Assembly: GCF_016082275.1 (NCBI RefSeq)
Contig: NZ_MOWM01000062.1
Coordinates: 1 to 38,852, forward strand
Origin: Variovorax sp. E3
GTDB lineage: Bacteria; Pseudomonadota; Gammaproteobacteria; Burkholderiales; Burkholderiaceae_C
Direction: 5' to 3'
DNA length: 38,852 nucleotides
In this document: positions 35,853 through 38,852 of the stretch, one piece after another
Numbering within the stretch: position 1 is the stretch's first letter
Layout of the letters: each line of letters begins with the position of its first letter
Program-made: the position numbers and the translations under genes
Notes under the pieces: generated by a model
Told to the model about the DNA's origin: nothing
Database searches by the model: none
The model's input: the letters and a program-made list of their open reading frames with translations, nothing else

Positions 35853-38798
35853 GTGTTCAGTTTCCTGTCCCGCGAGCCCGTGCATGACCCGCTGCATGCG
35901 CCCACGCCCACGGCCGACACCACCGTGAAGACCACCACCTGCTACATGTGCGCCTGCCGCTGCGGCATTCGCGTGCATCTGCGCGAAGGCGAAAAGGGCC
36001 CCGAGGTCCGCTACATCGACGGCAACCCCGACCACCCGCTGAACCAGGGCGTGATCTGCGCCAAGGGCTCGTCGGGGATCATGAAGCAGGTGTCGCCCGC
36101 GCGCATCACGCAGCCGCTGCTGCGCAAGGCCGGCAGCGAGCGCGGCGCGGGCGAGTTCGAGCCCATCAGCTGGGAGCGCGCCTACGGCATGCTGACCGAG
36201 CGGCTGGGCAAGATCCGCGCGACCGACCCGAAGAAGTTCGCGCTGTTCACGGGGCGCGACCAGATGCAGGCGCTCACGGGCCTGTTCGCCCGGCAGTTCG
36301 GCACGCCCAACTACGCGGCGCACGGCGGCTTCTGCTCGGTCAACATGGCCGCGGGAATGATCTACACCATCGGCGGCAGCTTCTGGGAGTTCGGCGGGCC
36401 CGACCTGGAGCGCGCCAAGCTGTTCGTGATGATCGGCACGGCCGAAGACCACCACAGCAACCCGATGAAGATCGCCATCAGCAAGTTCAAGCGGGCGGGC
36501 GGGCGCTTCATTTCGATCAACCCGGTGCGCACGGGCTACTCGGCCATCGCGGACGAGTGGATTCCCATCAAGCCAGGCACCGACGGCGCGCTGTTCATGG
36601 CGCTGCTGCACGAGCTGATCGGCAACGAGCTCGTGGACCATGCGTTCCTCCAGCGCTTCACCAACGCGCCTCAGCTCGTGGTGCTCGACGACTGCGAGCG
36701 GCAGGGCCTGTTCGCGTTCGACCCCGACCCGCAGCGCGGCCCGCCCGGCGACGGCCGCAACCCGCACAACAAGCTGGTGTGGGACAAGGCCAGTGGCAGC
36801 GTGAAGAACGCTTATCCCGAAGGCATTGCCGACGGCTGCGACCCGGCGCTCGAAGGCCACTACACATTGGCCGACGGCACGCGCGTGGCGCCGTCGTTCC
36901 AGCTGCTGCGCGAGCGCGTGGCCAGCTGCACGCCCGAGTGGGCGCAAGCCATCACCGGCATCGACGCGGCGCGCATCCGCAAGCTCGCGCGCGAGATGGG
37001 CGAGACGGCGCTGAAGCAGGCCTTCGAGCTGCCGATTCCATGGACCGACGCGTGGGGCAAGAAGCACCCGAGCACACAGGCGCGCCCCGTGGCCTTTCAT
37101 GCGATGCGCGGGCTGGCGGCGCACTCCAACGGTTTCCAGACGGTGCGCGCGCTGGCCGTGCTGATGAGCGTGCTGGGCACCATCGACGCGCCCGGCGGCT
37201 TTCGCCACAAGGCACCGTACCCGCGCCACATCGTGCCGAACTACCGCGCCTTCAACGACCCCGGAATGATCCAGCCCAACACGCCGCTCAATGCCGCGCC
37301 GCTGGGTTTTCCGGCGAGCCCGGACGAACTGGCGATCAACCCCGACGGTTCGCCGATCCGCATCGACCACGCGTTCTCGTGGGAGCACCCGCTGTCGGCG
37401 CACGGGCTCATGCACAACGTGATCACCAACGCGGCGAAGGGCGACCCCTACCGCATCGACACGCTGCTGATCTTCATGGCCAACATGGCGTGGAACTCCA
37501 GCATGAACACCATGGGCGTGCGCGAGATGCTCAACCGCAAGGACGAGAAGGGCGAGCACATGATCCCGTTCCTGGTGGTGTGCGACGCCTTCCAGAGCGA
37601 GACCGTGGCCTTTGCCGACCTGGTGCTGCCCGACACCACGTACCTGGAGCGGCACGACGTGATGGGCATGCTCGACCGGCCGATCTCGGAGTTCGACGGG
37701 CCGGTCGATTCGGTGCGCGTGCCGGTGGTGCCGCCGACGGGGGAGTGCAAGCCTTTTCAGGAGGTGCTGATCGAGCTGGCCTCGCGGCTCAAGTTCCCGG
37801 CCTTCACCACGCCCGAGGGCGGGCGCAAGTACAGCGGCTACCCCGACTTCGTCGTGAACTTCGAGCCGCAGCCGGGCATCGGTTTTCTCATGGGCTGGCG
37901 CGGCAAGGACGGCACCGAGCACCTGCGCGGCGCGCCCAACCCGAAGCAGTGGGAAGCCTATGCGCAGAACAACTGCGTGTTCCAGTACCACATGCCCGAG
38001 ACCATGCACTACATGCGCAACTGGAACCGGGAGTACCTCGACTTCGCCAAAGACAAGGGCTGGCGCCAGCGCAACGACCCGGTGCAGCTGGCGCTGTACT
38101 CCGACACGCTGCAGAGCTTTCGCCTCGCGGCGCAAGGCAAGAGCCCGGGGCGGCAGCCGCCCGATGCGCTGCGCGAGCGCATCGACACGTATTTCGACCC
38201 GCTGCCGTTCTGGTACCCGCCGCTGGAAGAGGCTGCGACCGACCTCGAGGCCTATCCGCTCAACGCGCTGACGCAGCGGCCGATGGCGATGTACCACTCG
38301 TGGGACTCGCAGAACGCGTGGCTGCGGCAGATCCACAGCCACAACTATTTGCACGTGAACCCCGTGACCGCGCAGGCCGCGGGCATTGCCGACGGCGGCT
38401 GGTGCTGGGTCGAGAGCCGGTGGGGACAGGTGCGCTGCATGCTGCGCTACAGCGAGGCGGTGGAGCCCGGGACCGTGTGGACGTGGAACGCGATCGGCAA
38501 GGCCGACGGTGCGTGGCAGCTCGCGCCGGGCGCGGACGAGGCGCGCAAGGGCTTTCTGCTGAACCACCTGATCAGCGAGGAGCTGCCTTGCGAGGGCACG
38601 GCCAGCGGAACCATCAGCAATTCGGACCCGATCACCGGGCAGGCCGGGTGGTACGACGTGCGCGTGCGCATTCGGCCGGCGGAGCCCGGGGAGCCTGAAG
38701 AAAGCTACCCGCAGATGGCGAGCATGCCGGCGGTGCCCGGGGTGCTGGGGAAGGCTGCGAGCGTGTTGACTTACTTTGCGGGGAGGGGGAAGAAATGA
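35853..38798 (+). CDS. soeA: SoeA-like molybdopterin oxidoreductase, probable cytoplasmic sulfite dehydrogenase catalytic subunit
   Basis: 981 residues from the GTG at 35853, chosen because AAAGGA lies before it; a GTG at 35808 would add 15 residues. The N-terminal [4Fe-4S] motif is CYMCACRCGIRVHLREGE then GNPDHPLNQGVICAKGSSG (Cys at about 33, 36, 40 and 74). Molybdopterin-binding blocks include HGGFCSVNMAAGMIYTIGGS, FVMIGTAEDHHSNPMKIAIS and VLPDTTYLERHDVMGMLDRP, with the dinucleotide-binding domain at the end (HVNPVTAQAAGIADGGWCWV). No twin-arginine signal is seen, consistent with the cytoplasmic SoeABC type that oxidises sulfite to sulfate and passes electrons to quinone. Polysulfide and thiosulfate reductases are related but usually exported. 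Sulfite from Xsc and SuyAB, and the YeiE-like regulator, support SoeA. Confidence 0.75.
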   Translation: MFSFLSREPVHDPLHAPTPTADTTVKTTTCYMCACRCGIRVHLREGEKGPEVRYIDGNPDHPLNQGVICAKGSSGIMKQVSPARITQPLLRKAGSERGAGEFEPISWERAYGMLTERLGKIRATDPKKFALFTGRDQMQALTGLFARQFGTPNYAAHGGFCSVNMAAGMIYTIGGSFWEFGGPDLERAKLFVMIGTAEDHHSNPMKIAISKFKRAGGRFISINPVRTGYSAIADEWIPIKPGTDGALFMALLHELIGNELVDHAFLQRFTNAPQLVVLDDCERQGLFAFDPDPQRGPPGDGRNPHNKLVWDKASGSVKNAYPEGIADGCDPALEGHYTLADGTRVAPSFQLLRERVASCTPEWAQAITGIDAARIRKLAREMGETALKQAFELPIPWTDAWGKKHPSTQARPVAFHAMRGLAAHSNGFQTVRALAVLMSVLGTIDAPGGFRHKAPYPRHIVPNYRAFNDPGMIQPNTPLNAAPLGFPASPDELAINPDGSPIRIDHAFSWEHPLSAHGLMHNVITNAAKGDPYRIDTLLIFMANMAWNSSMNTMGVREMLNRKDEKGEHMIPFLVVCDAFQSETVAFADLVLPDTTYLERHDVMGMLDRPISEFDGPVDSVRVPVVPPTGECKPFQEVLIELASRLKFPAFTTPEGGRKYSGYPDFVVNFEPQPGIGFLMGWRGKDGTEHLRGAPNPKQWEAYAQNNCVFQYHMPETMHYMRNWNREYLDFAKDKGWRQRNDPVQLALYSDTLQSFRLAAQGKSPGRQPPDALRERIDTYFDPLPFWYPPLEEAATDLEAYPLNALTQRPMAMYHSWDSQNAWLRQIHSHNYLHVNPVTAQAAGIADGGWCWVESRWGQVRCMLRYSEAVEPGTVWTWNAIGKADGAWQLAPGADEARKGFLLNHLISEELPCEGTASGTISNSDPITGQAGWYDVRVRIRPAEPGEPEESYPQMASMPAVPGVLGKAASVLTYFAGRGKK

Positions 38799-38852
38799 TG
38801 CAGTGGCTGAAAGACCTGATGGCCCCGGCATCGCTCCCTCCCCTCCCGGGGG
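38795..38852 (+). CDS. Start of the next gene, cut by the right edge
   Basis: An ATG at 38795 overlaps the soeA stop by 4 bases (ATGA), with a second ATG right behind and a GGGGAGG ribosome site upstream. Nineteen codons are visible, MMQWLKDLMAPASLPPLPG. A soeB-type ferredoxin subunit would be expected here, but the visible residues contain no cysteine motif yet and do not look like a usual SoeB start. Its identity cannot be decided from this window. Confidence 0.5.
   Translation, partial: MMQWLKDLMAPASLPPLPG

Noticed and set aside
34839..38831. Very long minus-strand frame opposite soeA
   Set aside because: Only the part below about 35600 is real (LysR effector domain). The remainder is His/Arg-rich antisense of the molybdopterin enzyme.

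Overview
The window is GC-rich and reads as Burkholderiales DNA, most likely Comamonadaceae (Variovorax-like). This rests on the high GC, three Bug-type (TctC) solute-binding proteins lying beside catabolic genes, and the protein sequences themselves. No RNA gene, CRISPR array or insertion sequence was seen.

Almost the whole stretch can be read as one organosulfonate catabolic island. Left edge (1-1.9 kb): the start of an ESPR-type surface protein, a DUF1059 protein and a LuxR-type regulator. 1.9-5.8 kb: an MHS/MFS transporter and a GMC dehydrogenase divergent from an IclR regulator, which resembles the isethionate set iseU/iseJ/iseR. 5.9-8.9 kb: accessory genes (a small secreted protein, DUF2252, an AT-rich orphan, a hexameric tyrosine-coordinated heme protein). 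18.3 down to 9.0 kb (minus strand): IclR, CobS-like AAA ATPase, CobT-like VWA protein, a second IclR, a Bug receptor, an acylating aldehyde dehydrogenase (sauS-like), an AMP-forming CoA ligase (sauT-like) and a TauE/SafE exporter. Divergent from this (18.4-21.5 kb) are xsc and ackA. 21.5-29.4 kb: a LysR-controlled pair of divergent operons (Bug receptor plus TPP decarboxylase-like enzyme leftward; AcuI/YhdH-type reductase, NDP-forming acyl-CoA ligase and enoyl-CoA hydratase rightward) whose substrate I cannot name. 29.4-34.8 kb: suyA, suyB, slcC, comC and a Bug receptor, divergent from a GntR regulator, for sulfolactate. 34.8 kb to the right edge: a YeiE-like LysR divergent from a SoeA-like molybdopterin oxidoreductase, followed by the first codons of another gene.

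Proposed flow: isethionate (IseJ) and sulfoacetate (SauT, then SauS) converge on sulfoacetaldehyde; Xsc makes acetyl phosphate plus sulfite; AckA, rather than a phosphotransacetylase, takes the acetyl phosphate and makes ATP. (S)-sulfolactate goes through SlcC and ComC to (R)-sulfolactate, which SuyAB cleaves to pyruvate plus sulfite. Sulfite is oxidised by the SoeA-type enzyme or exported by the TauE/SafE protein. Several palindromic operators and sigma-70-like promoters can be read, including a GGAAC-N5-GTTCC site shared by the two paralogous IclR regulators and a mirrored pair of LysR sites.

Caution: about 15 genes are broken by a frameshift, and fourteen of sixteen breaks are the loss of exactly one base, usually from a short G or C run. 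The sequences on both sides are well conserved, so sequencing or assembly error is more likely than gene decay. The genes are annotated across these breaks.
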